Of a stretch of DNA of 64,000 nucleotides, positions 47,373 through 59,360 are shown in pieces. The position numbers and the translations under genes are program-made. The notes under the pieces are model-generated. The model saw only the letters and a program-made list of their open reading frames with translations. It had not been told where the DNA came from and made no database searches. Within the stretch, counting starts at the first letter, position 1. Each line of letters opens with the position of its first letter. Where the stretch lies: assembly GCA_007844125.1 (NCBI GenBank), contig CM017557.1, positions 61,023,911 through 61,087,910 on the forward strand, read 5' to 3'. Origin of the DNA: Sinonovacula constricta. Lineage: Eukaryota > Mollusca > Bivalvia > Cardiida > Solecurtidae.

Positions 47373-47825
47373 AAAAAAACCCATTCTATTCAAATATACA
47401 ATGTCCAAATGCTGACGTTTTCGTAGATAAGTTATGACGAAAGTTATGATTTCATTAAAAAATAATGTCCACTTAGTATTTATAAAAAAACAACCAGCTG
47501 AAGATAAATAGTAATATATTATATCCATTTATACTTTAGTGTTCATGTATGATTGTAAGCACATTGCGAGTCTATTAATGTTGTTTCTATTAAGGCCGCT
47601 GCATGAGAAGAAAAGAAAGATGCACGACGCATAAAGCCGGACAAATAATATAATTAATTCGAACGTCTTAAATTCACGAAATATAGAAGGTAGGTTCTCA
47701 CCAACAGTGATTAAGGGAAGGTGAGTAAGTTTACAAAACCGGTTGAAAGCTTTAGTTGTATGTCTTTCAATGACAAAAACAACATGTAAAATAGCTACAT
47801 TATTAATGACCATTATAGGGATTTG

Positions 47826-48084
47826 CAGGGATGGATCCAGGGGGTGGAATGGGGCTGGATGCATCCACTCCCCACCCACCAGGTAGGAGAGCAGAGTTGT
47901 GAACACACATACATGTAAGCTTAAAAATACTTAGCTTTTATGGTATTTTTTTCTGTTGACTGCTTCGGTCGAAGTTAGTATCCCTTACTGTGTATATATC
48001 TCTAGTATTTACTGCGATAAAGTTGAATGAATCTTGATTCATAACCCCCGCCAAACGCACTAAATTTTTCTGGATCCGATTCTT
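47826..48084 (+). mobile_element. hAT-like MITE, family M2, copy 3 (259 bp)
   Basis: Left end CAGGGATGGATCCAG; right end TCTGGATCCGATTCTT (degraded inverse). Flanked by an exact 8-bp duplication GGGATTTG (47818-47825 and 48085-48092). The body is as at 25037. The minus-strand 125-codon frame at 47529-47906 overlaps it and has no support. Confidence 0.92.
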
Positions 48085-48364
48085 GGGATTTGTAAATAAA
48101 ATGGTATGATAGTTTAGTTTAAATAAGTAATTAGCCCTATTGTTTTTCTAAGAGGTTTACGTATGGTCCAGATTTAAAACCACATATTCGGAATAGGAAA
48201 AAAAACAACCTATTATAGCTGGTTATTTGACACATTTAACACAGCTGTGTCGACAAGACCCATACAACCCTAAAACATACCTATGCTTTAAATATTTTAA
48301 ATATATATTAAATATTTTTTCCCCAAAATAACCAAGTAAGTCATTCTCAACTCGAAAAGATCAT

Positions 48365-48681
48365 GCAAAATGCTGTTTATTAATGCCTTAGATCAGTGTG
48401 AATAGTGAAACATAAATCAACATTTCTTATTGCAAGCAGGTATGTCCTACCTGACCCACGCTGTGGAGATAGCTATTTTTATGTAAGAAAACCACGTGGC
48501 AACTCACTTCTAAAATTACGTTATATCGTCATCCGGGTAATTCGCTCTGAAGTCGATATCTATTTTTAGCAAAGATCAATATGTGACTATTTATAGATTT
48601 GGAATATTTAAACTTTTAGAGTGTTTTTAGCGACTTGTACTGTCCAACAATATAATCGGTCTTTAAAACTGTCTTTACTGG
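48365..48681 (+). repeat. Dispersed repeat I, copy 2
   Basis: Collinear with 35590-35903 on the same strand: TAGATCAGTGTGAATAGTGA, AACTCACTT, TTATATCGTCATCCGGGTAA, TCTATTTTTAGCAAAGATCA, TTATAGATTTGGAAT, GAGTGTTTTTA. The two copies are 12.8 kb apart; the DNA between shows no retroelement ORF. Confidence 0.75.
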
Positions 48682-49539
48682 TAATTTATTGTTACATATA
48701 TAATATAGGCAAACTGTGATAAACCTGTCAGATGCAGCCATTCAGTTTACGTAAACATTCCTGATCGTGTCGTGAAAAGTAGTCCGGCTTAGAGCAGGTG
48801 CGCGAATATCGGTTGATAAAAAGCTCATCTTTATCGTACTGGTAATATCAACCGATATTTACAGAGATGGTGGGATACCAACTAGAGCCACATTTTATTT
48901 TAAGTACTACAGTGTATGCTGTTTGTTTGACTGTTGTTATTGTTGTGTTTTTTTGCGGGGATGGGGGTCAAATTGTTTCCTTATGTTATATATGCTACTG
49001 TATATAGGTAACAATTAATTGTGAGACACTAATTACTATTTTTTCCCCAAACTTTGTTAATGTTACCAGTTTCTTAAAATTGTTTTCAAATGTTTCTATG
49101 TCTCATCGTGTCAGTTTCGATTTGATTCTATAATAGCAATTTTTAACATGCAAATAGATACATCATCAATTATCATTCAGACCTCTAGCTACCAATTTTA
49201 GATTTGTGTTCTCTACACAATGCTTAACTGACAAACAATTCCATCGACAAAAGCAAAATTAGTTAATAATTTTACCCTTATAATAACGTATTACCTTTTC
49301 TGGATTTAATCATCAATCATATCTTTGTTGCACATTTTGTCCTGAATCTAAAAAAGGTTAAATCTACAACACATCACTCGCAATGCTTTTAATATTTCGA
49401 ACCACCTTCATTCATAAAACAAATGTCAACAAACGGGGATTACTTATTGCACAAAAACATGTTAAATTCAACTATGATCATGAGACGCTTTGTTTACACG
49501 TTACGTCATAGATGTTATAGTCTTTTTCAGTGATTTCCC
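48682..49539. other. Unassigned AT-rich DNA
   Basis: No gene. ATATCGGTTGATAAAAAGC (48805) and ATATCAACCGATATTTAC (48846) form an inverted pair with ATATCGGTTGAT arms and a loop of about 30 bp. A GGGGATGGGGG run occurs at 48955. Confidence 0.35.
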
Positions 49540-49635
49540 GTGTTTTTGTACATGTATTGTATGCTTAATTGCTCATTGACCGCTTAAAGCAGTAACGATT
49601 CAATAAAGTTGAGTTGAGTTGAGTTGAATTGGTTG
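49540..49635 (+). mobile_element. LINE-like 3' end with (TTGAG)n tail
   Basis: GCTCATTGACCGCTTAAAGC, then CAATAAAGTTGAGTTGAGTT and GAGTTGAATTGG. A CAATAAAG signal running into TTGAG repeats is a typical non-LTR retrotransposon end. No coding part recognised upstream. Confidence 0.6.
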
Positions 49636-50554
49636 ATAAATATAGTTTTAAGCAAGTGCGTGTTAAAAAGACAATTTTATTCATGTCTATTAAACATATA
49701 TGTAATTATTCAGAGTGAGAATATATTACAAATATTATTTTAAATTAAAACAGCGCACGTATCAAATTATATAAATACAGAATAAACAATAAGACTCTTT
49801 CATTGGTGTAGATAATTTTAAACCGTTGTACAAGAATAAAGAATATCTCTTCTTTGTCATTTAGGTAATATCTGTATTAACATAGACAAACATATTAAAT
49901 GAACAATATGTTATAATTGTTCTACGTATTAGATGGATTTTTTTTTGCATAAAAGTTCAAAATTGGTATTCAACACGTGGTGACTCAGTAGAACGTGAAA
50001 GTAATTTATCGACCTGCGGCTAATATAGGAATGTATTATAGGTTTGCGACGTGTGTGTGCTTTACTCAGAACTCTTCACCTAATTAAATTAATTCGTGGA
50101 ATTGAAACGACAAATGAAATTACAGCAATAGGGGACAAAGTCTACTTTATATTTATTTTGACCAACAACAAGTTTCGAATTCACATGTATTGGTCAATTA
50201 ACGACAAACTTACGTTGGTCGCATCTTATTTTTTTCCACAATAATATTTTGAAAACAAACAGGTCTTTTGTTTGAAAGAAATACAAGTTAAAAAGAAATA
50301 GAAAACATATTTGTCGATGAACTAAGGAGCCGTTCATATCTTAATTAGTTTAAAAGGAAGAACAATATCAAAAAGAATAAAAGCAACGAAACGATTGTTT
50401 TGTATGCAAAACAAACCAGAGATCGACTGCGTCACTGCGTTTCGATGTATATAGGTTACTTTTAGAATATTATATATTGCGACCGGCACAACCTTACATG
50501 CAACTTTCAAAATAACCTGTGTTATGACTTTAAGGGGTTTAATCGGCTCTGTTC
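49636..50554. other. Unassigned AT-rich DNA
   Basis: No gene or repeat recognised; the 66- and 100-codon frames here have no domains. Confidence 0.3.
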
Positions 50555-50706
50555 CAGGGATGAATCTAGGGGTGGAGTGTGGGTTTGGGACGCATCCCCT
50601 ACCATCCAGGTAAAAGAGTTGTAAAAACACATACATGTAAGCTTAAAAATACCAAGCTTTTAATGCAAATTTTGTCTGTTGACTGCTTAGGTCGAAGTTA
50701 GGATCC
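50555..50706 (+). mobile_element. hAT-like MITE, family M2, 3'-truncated copy 4
   Basis: Starts CAGGGATGAATCTAGGGG and shares ACATACATGTAAGCTTAAAA and GTTGACTGCTTAGGTCGAAG with copies 2 and 3. It breaks off at about 50706, 45 bp before the 28-bp minisatellite. The right terminus is missing, so no target duplication can be tested. Confidence 0.85.
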
Positions 50707-50751
50707 TTAAGCTGCGTTACCGATTACATTTTTATAAGGGTAAGTATCAAA

Positions 50752-52819
50752 TCTGTATGAATTGTATAGAACATCTAAACATGTAAGAATTGTACAGAAC
50801 GTCTAACCTTGTAATAATTGTACATAACATCTAAACATGTAAGAATTGTAAAGAACATCTAAACATGTAACAATTGTATAGAACATCTAAACATGTAATA
50901 ATTGTACAGAACATCTAAACATGTAAGAATTGTACAGAAAATCTAAACATGTTAGATTTGTACAGAACATCTAAACATGTAAGAATTGTGCAGAACATCT
51001 AAACATGTAATAATTGTACAGAAAATCTAAACATGTAAGAATTGTACAGAACATCTTAACTTGCAAGAATTGCACAGAACATCTAAACATGTAATAATTG
51101 TACAGAACATCTAAACATGTAAGAATTATACAGAACATCTAAACATGTAATAATTGTACAGATCATATAAACATGTAATAATTGTACAGATCATCTAAAC
51201 ATGTAATAACTGTACAGAACATCTAAACATGGAATAATTGTACAGAACATCTAAACATGTAATTATTGTAAAGAACATTTAAACATGTCATTATTGTACA
51301 GACCATCTAAACATGTAATAATTGTGCAGAACATTTAAACATGTAATTATTGTATAGAACATCTAAACATGTAAGAATTGTACAGAACATCTAAACATGT
51401 TAGAATTGTACAGAGTATCTTAACTTGTAAGAATTGTACAGAACATCTAAACATGTTAGAATTGTACAGAACATCTAAACATGTAAGAATTGTACAGAAC
51501 ATCTAAACATGTTAGAATTGTACAGAACATCTAAACATGTTAGAATTGTACAGAGTATCTTAACTTGTAAGAATTGTACAGAACACCTAAACATGTTAGA
51601 ATTGTACAGAGTATCTTAACTTGTAAGAATTGTACAGAACATGTAAACATGTTAGAATTGTACAGAACATCTAAACTTGTTAGAATTGTACAGAACATCT
51701 AAACATGTTAGAATAGTACAGAGTATCTTAACTTGTAAGAATTGTACAGAACATCTAAACATGTTAGAATTGTACAGAACATCTAAACATGTAAGAATTG
51801 TACAGAACATCTAAACATGTAAGAATTGTACAGAACATCTAAACATGTAAGAATTGTACAGAACATCTAAACATGTTAGAATTGTACAGAACATCTAAAC
51901 ATGTTAGAATTGTACAGAGTATCTTAACTTGTAAGAATTGTACAGAACATCTAAATATGTTAGAATTGTACAGAGTATCTTAACTTGTAAGAATTGTACA
52001 GAACATCTAAACATGTAAGAATTGTACAGAACATCTAAACATGTAAGAATTGTACAGAACATCTTAACTTGTAAGAATTGTACAGAACATGTAAACATGT
52101 TAGAATTGTACAGAACATCTAAACTTGTTAGAATTGTACAGAACATCTAAACATGTTAGAATTGTACAGAGTATCTTAACTTGTAAGAATTGTACAGAAC
52201 ATCTAAACATGTTAGAATTGTACAGAGTTTCTTAACTTGTAAGAATTGTACAGAACATCTAAACATGTTAGAATTGTACAGAACATCTAAACATGTAAGA
52301 ATTATACAGAACATCTAAACATGTAAGAATTGTACAGAACATCTAAACATGTTAGAATTGTACAGAACATCTAAACATGTAAGAATTGTACAGAACATCT
52401 AAACATGTTAGAATTGTACAGAACATCTAAACATGTTAGAATTGTACAGAACATCTAAACATGTTAGAATTGTACAGAGTATCTTAACTTGTAAGAATTG
52501 TACAGAACATCTAAATATGTTAGAATTGTACAGAACATCTAAACATGTAAGAATTGTACAGAACATCTAAACATGCTAGAATTGTACAGAACATTTAAAC
52601 ATGTAAGAATTGTACAGAACATCTTAACTTGTAAGAATTGTACAGAACATCTAAACATGTTAGAATTGTACAGAACATCTAACCTAGTAAGAATTGTACA
52701 GAACATCTAAACATGTTAGAATTGTACAGAACATCTAAACATGTTAGAATTGTACAGAACATCTAAACATGTTAGAATTGTACAGAACATCCTAACTTGT
52801 AAGAATTGTACAGAACATC
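50752..52819. repeat. 28-bp minisatellite, about 74 units, with higher-order structure
   Basis: Units contain AATTGTACAGAACATCTAAA followed by CATGTTAG or CATGTAAG. Variants are TGTAATAATTG (mainly 50752-51380) and GAGTATCTTAACTTGTAAG (51400 onward). A segment with rare variants (CATGTAAACATG, then CTAAACTTGTTAG, then GTATCTTAACTTG) occurs at 51641 and again at 52089, 448 bp apart, exactly 16 units. The 80-codon minus-strand frame at 51904-52146 is the repeat translated (3 units = 28 codons). Confidence 0.97.
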
Positions 52820-53322
52820 ACCACGTGATGCTGTAATAAGTTGTAATGAATCAATTATTTAAAAAATCCCAATGTTGTCACCGAGAGAACAAAATCTGGT
52901 TTCGGTAAGATTCCTTGAATATATGTATGTATATGAGAAAATGAGCGATTTAGTCATCTGCTACATGTTTTTAATTGACACTAAGATTGGAAAGGAACTG
53001 ACGTATTTGTCACTGGATTTCCTTCTCCTGTATTAATGAACTTGAGTATTAAAGAATTCAGCCGAGATGGCACACTGGACATGAACTTTGATTCAAGAAT
53101 CTCGTTTATAGGTGGTATCCGAGAGTTTGCCTATATCAGGTACATGTTAAAATACCTTTACCGTGAATGGGAGATTCTATGCATAATTTCGGAATGAACT
53201 AATAGGTAATAGGTAATACCAAGTTATAGACTACTTTCAAGCTACTGCTCGTTCAGCCGACTTTACAGTTTATCCCTTGGTCATTGGGTATATTCGTCAA
53301 TCCCGTACAATTGCAGCCGACA
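52820..53322. other. Unassigned DNA
   Basis: No gene or repeat recognised between the minisatellite and the SINE at 53323. Confidence 0.3.
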
Positions 53323-53510
53323 CATGGCGCTGGGAAGTCATATTACTGACCCGAATAACACTCGCAGGTACCCATTTATACGCCTGGGTGAACTGGAACA
53401 ATTCGAGGTAAATTTCTTGCTCAAGGAAATTAGCGGTGACCTGACCGGGGTTCGAATCACGGACCCCGTGATCCGGAGTCGTGCGTCCTACCACTGGACT
53501 ATTTCGCTCT
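53323..53510 (-). mobile_element. tRNA-derived SINE, family C
   Basis: The minus strand starts GCGAAATAGTCCAGTGGTAG (box A TAGTCCAGTGG), then GACGCACGACTCCGG, GATTCGAACCCCGG (box B), a body with TTTCCTTGAGCAAGAAATTT and ACCCAGGCGTATAAATGGGT, and ends near CCAGCGCC. The CTTGAGCAAG...AATTTACC motif recurs in several animal SINE bodies. Overlapping 65-codon frames on both strands are by-products. Confidence 0.85.
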
Positions 53511-53555
53511 TACTAATATAGTAACTCTAAGTGAAGACGTTTTCTGACAAACCAA

Positions 53556-53860
53556 TCTACGGGAGGCCCCGGGTTCAATCCTGGGCCGCGACATACCAAA
53601 GTCGTTAAAAATGGTAGTGGTATAGCTCCCTTGCTAACGCTCAAGCAAATATAAAGGTAGTTCCAAGACTGGTTGGCCTTGTGTCAGGATAATGTGACTG
53701 GGTGTGGTATCATGCCAGGTGTTCACGGCATGCTATACACAGTGAAGGCAGCACTATAACTGCTTCAAGTGGACACCGTCTCCAGATAACTGAAATACTG
53801 TTGGCGGGACGATAAACTCAACAAACAAACAACAAACAAACAAACAAACAAACAAACCAA
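53556..53860 (+). mobile_element. tRNA-derived SINE, family B, head-truncated
   Basis: Starts within the head (GGGAGGCCCCGGGTTCAATC, box B present, box A lost), then CGACATACCAAAGTCGTTAA, GTCAGGATAATGTGACTGGG, CCAGGTGTTCACGGCATGC, AACTGAAATACTGTTGGCGG and GACGATAAACTCAA, ending in (CAAA)n. It lies directly after family C in opposite orientation. Confidence 0.9.
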
Positions 53861-54700
53861 TCGTAAAATTAAACGCTTTACATGTTTATTCTTTCAAAAT
53901 CTATAAATAAGCACGATGGGATTTTATTTTTGCTTTAAATAGACATCGACATCACAACTGATTACCCGAAGGATTATATAACCTGATCTCAAAAGTAACT
54001 GGTCACGAGTTTTAATTAGGTTAAAAATAGCAATCTGTGCAGCGTTCCTCAGATAGGAAATAAGTGTTTTAATGACACGTTTTATGTTATGCTGTACTTA
54101 TCATATAGGTGAAGGAAATCAATAAACAACCTTTTCGTGGCTCTTTTCGGGTAACAATAATTAATTTGGTAGTTTGAGAAAAAAAGTAATTGGTCCTTAT
54201 TTTCGATCATCACCTTTAAACAAACCCGTATTATTTGTTTTTTTGTCTACCGATATGCACTAATCTAAAGTGTTGCCTTGCAATTTTATTCCAGAGAGAA
54301 TTAGTTACCTGTGTAAAATATTATTGTAAAGTTTGACTTATTTTGCAGATGCCGTAAATGAGTTTTACACAACCATATGGGAATTTAATAAAACGAGCAT
54401 CCAATATTTCCTTTGGTTTATAATTAGGAATTGTTTACTTTTAGGACATAGACAACTAACACAATTTACCAGCGGGTGTTAAAATCCTGGACATTTATAA
54501 TACTTAAAAAGAGTTGATTTAATTATACCACGGTCTTAGAATGACATGTCCTTAGATATGAACTGTAATGGGTTTTAAATTTACTTTATGATGTAATATA
54601 ATGTAAGAAATATTATAATGGTTATTTTGATGACCGTTAAACATACAATGGGATGGAGTAAATAGGTAATTCCCATTATTTTTGCTCTTTCTGCACACAG
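53861..54700. other. Unassigned AT-rich DNA
   Basis: No gene. It ends with a good acceptor-like sequence (TTGCTCTTTCTGCACACAG, to 54700). Confidence 0.3.
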
Positions 54701-54723
54701 AAACATACGTGTATTATGTTTAG

Positions 54724-54945
54724 ACGTATACGAGAAATGTACAATATTTGTTACGTACAAGGAGGTTATTACACTCTGTAGAACAGGGCTTCAATTTCAC
54801 CAGAGATGCATCAATGTTGACCCCAGACAAATTCCTGGATAGAGTAGGTGACACACTACAGTTCAGCGAAAAGACCTCACAACATGAATTGTTCTTTCTG
54901 ACCATGCGTTCGAACCAACGAGGCGTACGGGCTAAGCCGTCATAG
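54724..54945 (+). CDS. Weak coding-like ORF of unknown function (possible exon or retroelement remnant)
   Basis: An open frame of 73 codons with balanced composition, unlike the AT-driven frames around it (includes FNFTRDASMLTPDKFLDRVG, TLQFSEKTSQHELFFL and RSNQRGVRAKPS before TAG at 54943-54945). An acceptor-like AG lies at 54700, but this frame has an in-frame TAG at 54721 just after it, so that acceptor cannot open it unless the first part is untranslated. The first possible in-frame Met is MLTPDK. I do not recognise the protein. A chance ORF is a real alternative. Confidence 0.25.
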   Translation, partial: TYTRNVQYLLRTRRLLHSVEQGFNFTRDASMLTPDKFLDRVGDTLQFSEKTSQHELFFLTMRSNQRGVRAKPS

Positions 54946-55186
54946 TTTAAAAGAAATGTTTCATTATTGAATGATAATCAAATATACACAAACTCGTGTT
55001 TTATTGTCTGGTGTACGCATCGCACTCTGAATTTCATGTTCTGAATTGACACTTTGGGAGCCTTTACATTTTTCATTTGAATAAAGTAGTCACACAATGT
55101 AGCGAAATTGCTTCAAAAGCACTAAATGACATAAGATAAAATATAGTAAAGCCTAACAAGAGAAGAAATATTAGTAAACTATGTCA

Positions 55187-55580
55187 ATTTTTCTTAATGT
55201 TAACACATTGCGTGCCAATTAATGATATCTCGGTTGCATGTGAGGGTATGATAACGATCCTTTTAACCAGAGGACAGAAAACTCAATTTGATTTTTTGTA
55301 CAGAAACACGAAATAGTAGAGGTGCGTTCGCACAAAAAAGAACAAACATGGCGTGCGGGTTATTAAATAAAAGGTTTACTAGAAGTATTCTTTTATTGAA
55401 GGAAGAAACAAACCAATTTATGTTCCAACTGAAAAGTTAACATAGCGTAACATGAATCGAGACAGCTTTATCAGTAAGGTTGTTGCGTATATTGGCAAGT
55501 TCTACCAAAATTTGATAGATTGAAATGCAAATTTAACAAACCAGTCATCCATTCATTCTTTTCGGCTTATTATTTTTATC
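55187..55580 (+). repeat. Old duplicated segment, copy 1
   Basis: Collinear with 59040-59360: ACACATTGCGTGCCAATTA, GGTTGCATGTGAGG, GATAACGATCCTTTTAA, GTTAACATAGCGTAACAT, AGCTTTATCAGTAAGGTTGTT, TTGATAGATTG, CATTCATTC. Spacing is 3.80-3.85 kb with indels. No frame is conserved. Confidence 0.6.
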
Positions 55581-57424
55581 GACATTCATCATGTGTTTTG
55601 AAGTCTGCTAGTAGTATGCACTGTTGCTTAAAATGCAAAATATTGAACGTTTCATACCGTACAATCGTATATATTATTTTCATTAATGTTTGTCCTAACA
55701 TCCAATATTTGCATGAAATACCCATTATTTTTAATTTATTTACCTCGATAGTTGCAAAACATCGAAATGATAACAGACAGCATGTGCTGATCAAGTAATT
55801 ATGATCGACTAAGCCACAGAAACTTATTACTTATAGACAAGGATTTGGTTTATAAGGGTTACAGAGCTTTCAGACAATGTACGAGTAGTTTGAGGTTATA
55901 GAACTGATTAGAAGCCAGAACTGCATCTTTATGGTTCTAAATATTGAACCTGAGCCCAATGACGTAGCTTTTCTGTATCGTACATACATTAAAAGGCACG
56001 TTTCGACTTAACACAACTAAGATTAATTTCAAGGAAAAACATACAGGTACAAGCAAACTTTATATATATGTTCATATATATACCTTCATAAAACTTCTAG
56101 ACTTCAGCTGCCCCTTTGAGTTCATGTTAAAGATGATGTAGTTACAACACCAACTATTGTAAAGAAATATGACTGTTCGTGGTATGAAGACATTTTCAGG
56201 CAGTGGGTTCATGGGTTCATGGGCATCGTCGTTGCATAGCATGCAACGGAGCGTACTTCGAGAAACTTTAAACGTCCCGAAGTTTTAACGTCGACGACGT
56301 CGTGGTTTTAAGATTAGCGTGCTCTGTAGGCACGGTTGGTGTATTTATATTTTCTGTTCATGTGCAGGTCACATTTTGTTTTACTGTGTGATATTATATT
56401 TATTGTAAAGCAGAATGATTCTACTTTTTATTGATATATGTTTCGTTTATATTAAATAAAATATGTTGACACTGTAAACAAATTCCGGGTTATTTTGGAT
56501 CATCCCTCGTATATATAACGTTTTCACAAACAACTTGGAAAATTTCAATGTTTTCGTAACAATCTGATCTTCGCACTTTTCACACTTCGCTCTTGTCCTC
56601 GCCATGATTAACCACGCTTCGCCCAGAATTTGTTTACATATAATTAGATTGTTATTGCTGCTGTGTGCAGAATATCACAAAGATTCGGCAAGCACAAACC
56701 ATTGATTTTATAAGCATGATTATTGGTTCACAAGCATAAGTATGAAGTAATTCATTCTGTGTTGTGATAGATGTTCCAGTTACATACAAAAGTGATCATA
56801 AACCATCGACACTGACATTTAGCACATTGTAATGTTGCAATATTATGGATACACGTATTCACGTACTACATTGGTTTATTTATTCCATAGTTATATTTTC
56901 TAGACGAAAATATACGCGAGAGTGTTACATAATAATCACATTCAACATTGGTACATGTAGTTTACATATGGTAAGTATGGTAAATAGGTATTAGCGATTA
57001 GAAGACATTCATCAATATATCCCGAGTATTAGACTGTTCGATGAGACAAATCTGTACGCTTCACGCTTATAGCCTTACTCAATTTATTACCCTCGACAAA
57101 TGAATTTTTTTGCAAAATTTTACTGATACCTTGCGCCTGTTATGCAAGTAAGCCATCTGCAATTCAACCCGAAATGTGTTTTGATTCTAAGATTTGACGA
57201 CGTTAAGGAAGAATGTTTTATCGAAGAAGTACTTAACATACATTTTTGAAATTAAAATTTAGTTCGACCGTAATAAACAATTTTAATCTACAACTCACAA
57301 AAATATATAAGGTTTGCTGCGTTTTGTTATCAACATCGACAATAGTAGTTAACAGTAGTGAAAATCAACGTTTCACTCTTCTGCATATATAAGTTTGGTT
57401 TTTCAAAAACATTCTAACCATAGA
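55581..57424. other. Unassigned AT-rich DNA
   Basis: No gene supported. GTGGGTTCATGGGTTCATGG is a short tandem at 56202-56222. ACGTCGACGACGTCGTGG at about 56290 is a small CpG-containing palindrome. TTAAATAAAATATGTTGACA at 56452 may be a LINE tail. Confidence 0.3.
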
Positions 57425-57439
57425 TTGTAGTTCTTAATA

Positions 57440-57610
57440 TCATTGACTATTAGAAGAGGGAAGTGGGGGAGAGAAAATATTCATATATAATTTATTATAT
57501 TCGGATACATATGTATACCTAAGTAGACTGTCAGTGATAAGTGTCTCATAATATTAAGGTAACACATAGAGTCTTAGCATTATTGACTATTAGAAGAGGG
57601 AAGCATTTCC
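57440..57610 (+). repeat. Short local duplication
   Basis: ATTGACTATTAGAAGAGGGA (with AG) occurs at about 57443 and 57582, each preceded by TCTTA..AT-type sequence. Identity is near complete over the core. Confidence 0.75.
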
Positions 57611-57620
57611 ATTTTATTTA

Positions 57621-58900
57621 ATACAACTTAGTATGTCTGACGTCATAAACACTGTCGACGTTACTTAACAACGGGTAGGTGGTTCTTTGATTAAGTAGAG
57701 ATGTTAGTCACATTTTATCTATAACTGTATTTTAAATGCAATTTAATAATTTGGGAAATCAACAGCAACCACACTTTAAACAAAGCTTTAAATTTGAACA
57801 AATTAAAAATCAACGAAAATATTTTTTAGAAAAACTCTCCAAACCAACGCAATGTGTGTATGTAGAAAAACGCGTATGCAAATCATGTAACATAACCATG
57901 TTACTACAATTTATTCCATGCAAGCGTAGTTACATGAAATTATAAAACTGCTGTGAATACATTAGCTTACACGTACTTGTCCACGTGAATTGTATTGCTT
58001 TACAAATGACATTTTCTTCGGAGGCTATAACCAGTATTGTCATCTTGAATTATTGTGGAACAAAATATTTGTCGCTATCTTCTGATTGGGCCCCCATTAT
58101 CACGCCTTTCTTCCTCACTTTTTTTTTTGTGAAAAGCGAGTTTTAACAAATATGAATTGATCAAGAAAAGTAGTTGAATAAACCATGTCCTTTTTCCAAC
58201 CTCTTTTATCACAGTTTGGCCAGTCTTCAGAGTAATTCACTTTGTATATTTGAATTGTCTTTTCGCCTGTAATTGCAATTGCACACATTGAAATGGAAAA
58301 GATGAAAAAACGATTTAAAAGACATGACAAAATCTGCTTTCATATAACAAAAATCTTCATGAAATAAAGCCAAACAACATTCTGTTTTTCATCAATTATT
58401 TTGCTTAATTATCATTTTCGACTTGCTTTAAGCATCCGTAAAATGTGTCCTTGAACGAAGTTCGACTTTCAAATTTCAGTGAAACGAAACTCATTTTGAC
58501 ATGCATTTTGATTGTAAACAATTTTGTTTTTCCATATAAATCAGTATTTAAAATTAACGTTAGTTTAAACATTAAACCTTTACTAAAACTGCAGTCGATT
58601 GTGAAACCAATTGTTTCTGGTAATGTTAATCCCACTCGACTGTTCACTTGCTGATTAGAGCCAGTTCTTATGTAGAAATGGCAGGATCTGGAAAATCATG
58701 TAAGATATAGAAAAGAATGATAACGAACATGTCGTGGTCGGTAAAGGATAAAACGTACGGTGCTATAACATTCTGCAATAATAATATAAAGTCAGCATTG
58801 TCCATTATACGGTTATTTATAAGTAGCATTTAAAGGCAACAAGAAACACGTATGATATTCTTTGCACCCAAAGTCTACAAAGCGAGAAATAGCAGTAAGG
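57621..58900. other. Unassigned AT-rich DNA
   Basis: No gene supported; frames at 57736-57945, 58115-58330 and 58405-58654 lack domains, and the last pair overlap on opposite strands. Confidence 0.3.
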
Positions 58901-59360
58901 TATGTCTTTTAACTGTATGTATTTATCGTAAACACATTGCGTGTCAGTTAATGTATTTTCTATTAAGTCAGTTGCAAGTTTATTAATGTCTAAAGATCGG
59001 GCAATAGAAGTAAGCGATGCCCATTCAACTGCATGCATTTATCGTAAATATTGTGCGTGTCAATTTTTTACCCATGAAGTCAGTTGCATGTAAGGAAAAG
59101 ATAACGATCTTTAAAACTGGGCGATGGTAAATTCAATTACAACTTTTTTAAGAATCACGAACACAGGAATGTGTCTTTTCTAGCCTTTAAGTGTGTGCGG
59201 TGAATTTATGTAAGTTGAAATAAAGTTATGTTGTAGATGCCACGTTAACTTAGCGTGTTATCAAACCAGCTTGATCAGCAATCTTGTTGCATATGCTAGC
59301 AACTTTTATTGATATTTGATTAAATTTTTTACAGATCAATCATTCGTTGCTTCCCTTTTC
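58901..59360 (+). repeat. Old duplicated segment, copies 2 and 2'
   Basis: 59040-59360 is collinear with 55187-55580. Its start is also locally duplicated: ATGTATTTATCGTAAACACA and GCGTGTCAGTTAATG (58916-58955) recur as ATGCATTTATCGTAAATATT and GCGTGTCAATTTTTT (59033-59068), each followed by AAGTCAGTTGCA. Confidence 0.6.

Noticed and set aside
47529..47906. 125-codon minus-strand ORF
   Set aside because: Its start lies in the antisense of a MITE, and composition is AT-driven.
35590..48681. One full LTR retrotransposon with repeat I as its two LTRs
   Set aside because: The 12.8 kb between the copies contains unrelated SINEs, MITEs and unique DNA and no gag-pol-like frame.
50752..52819. 28-bp periodic repeats resembling a CRISPR array
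   Set aside because: Units are contiguous with no unique spacers, vary by point changes, and the context is eukaryotic. It is a minisatellite.
50752..52819. Array of glucocorticoid-receptor-like half-sites (AGAACA in every unit)
   Set aside because: A six-base match in a repeat is expected to recur with the unit; there is no paired half-site at the required spacing.
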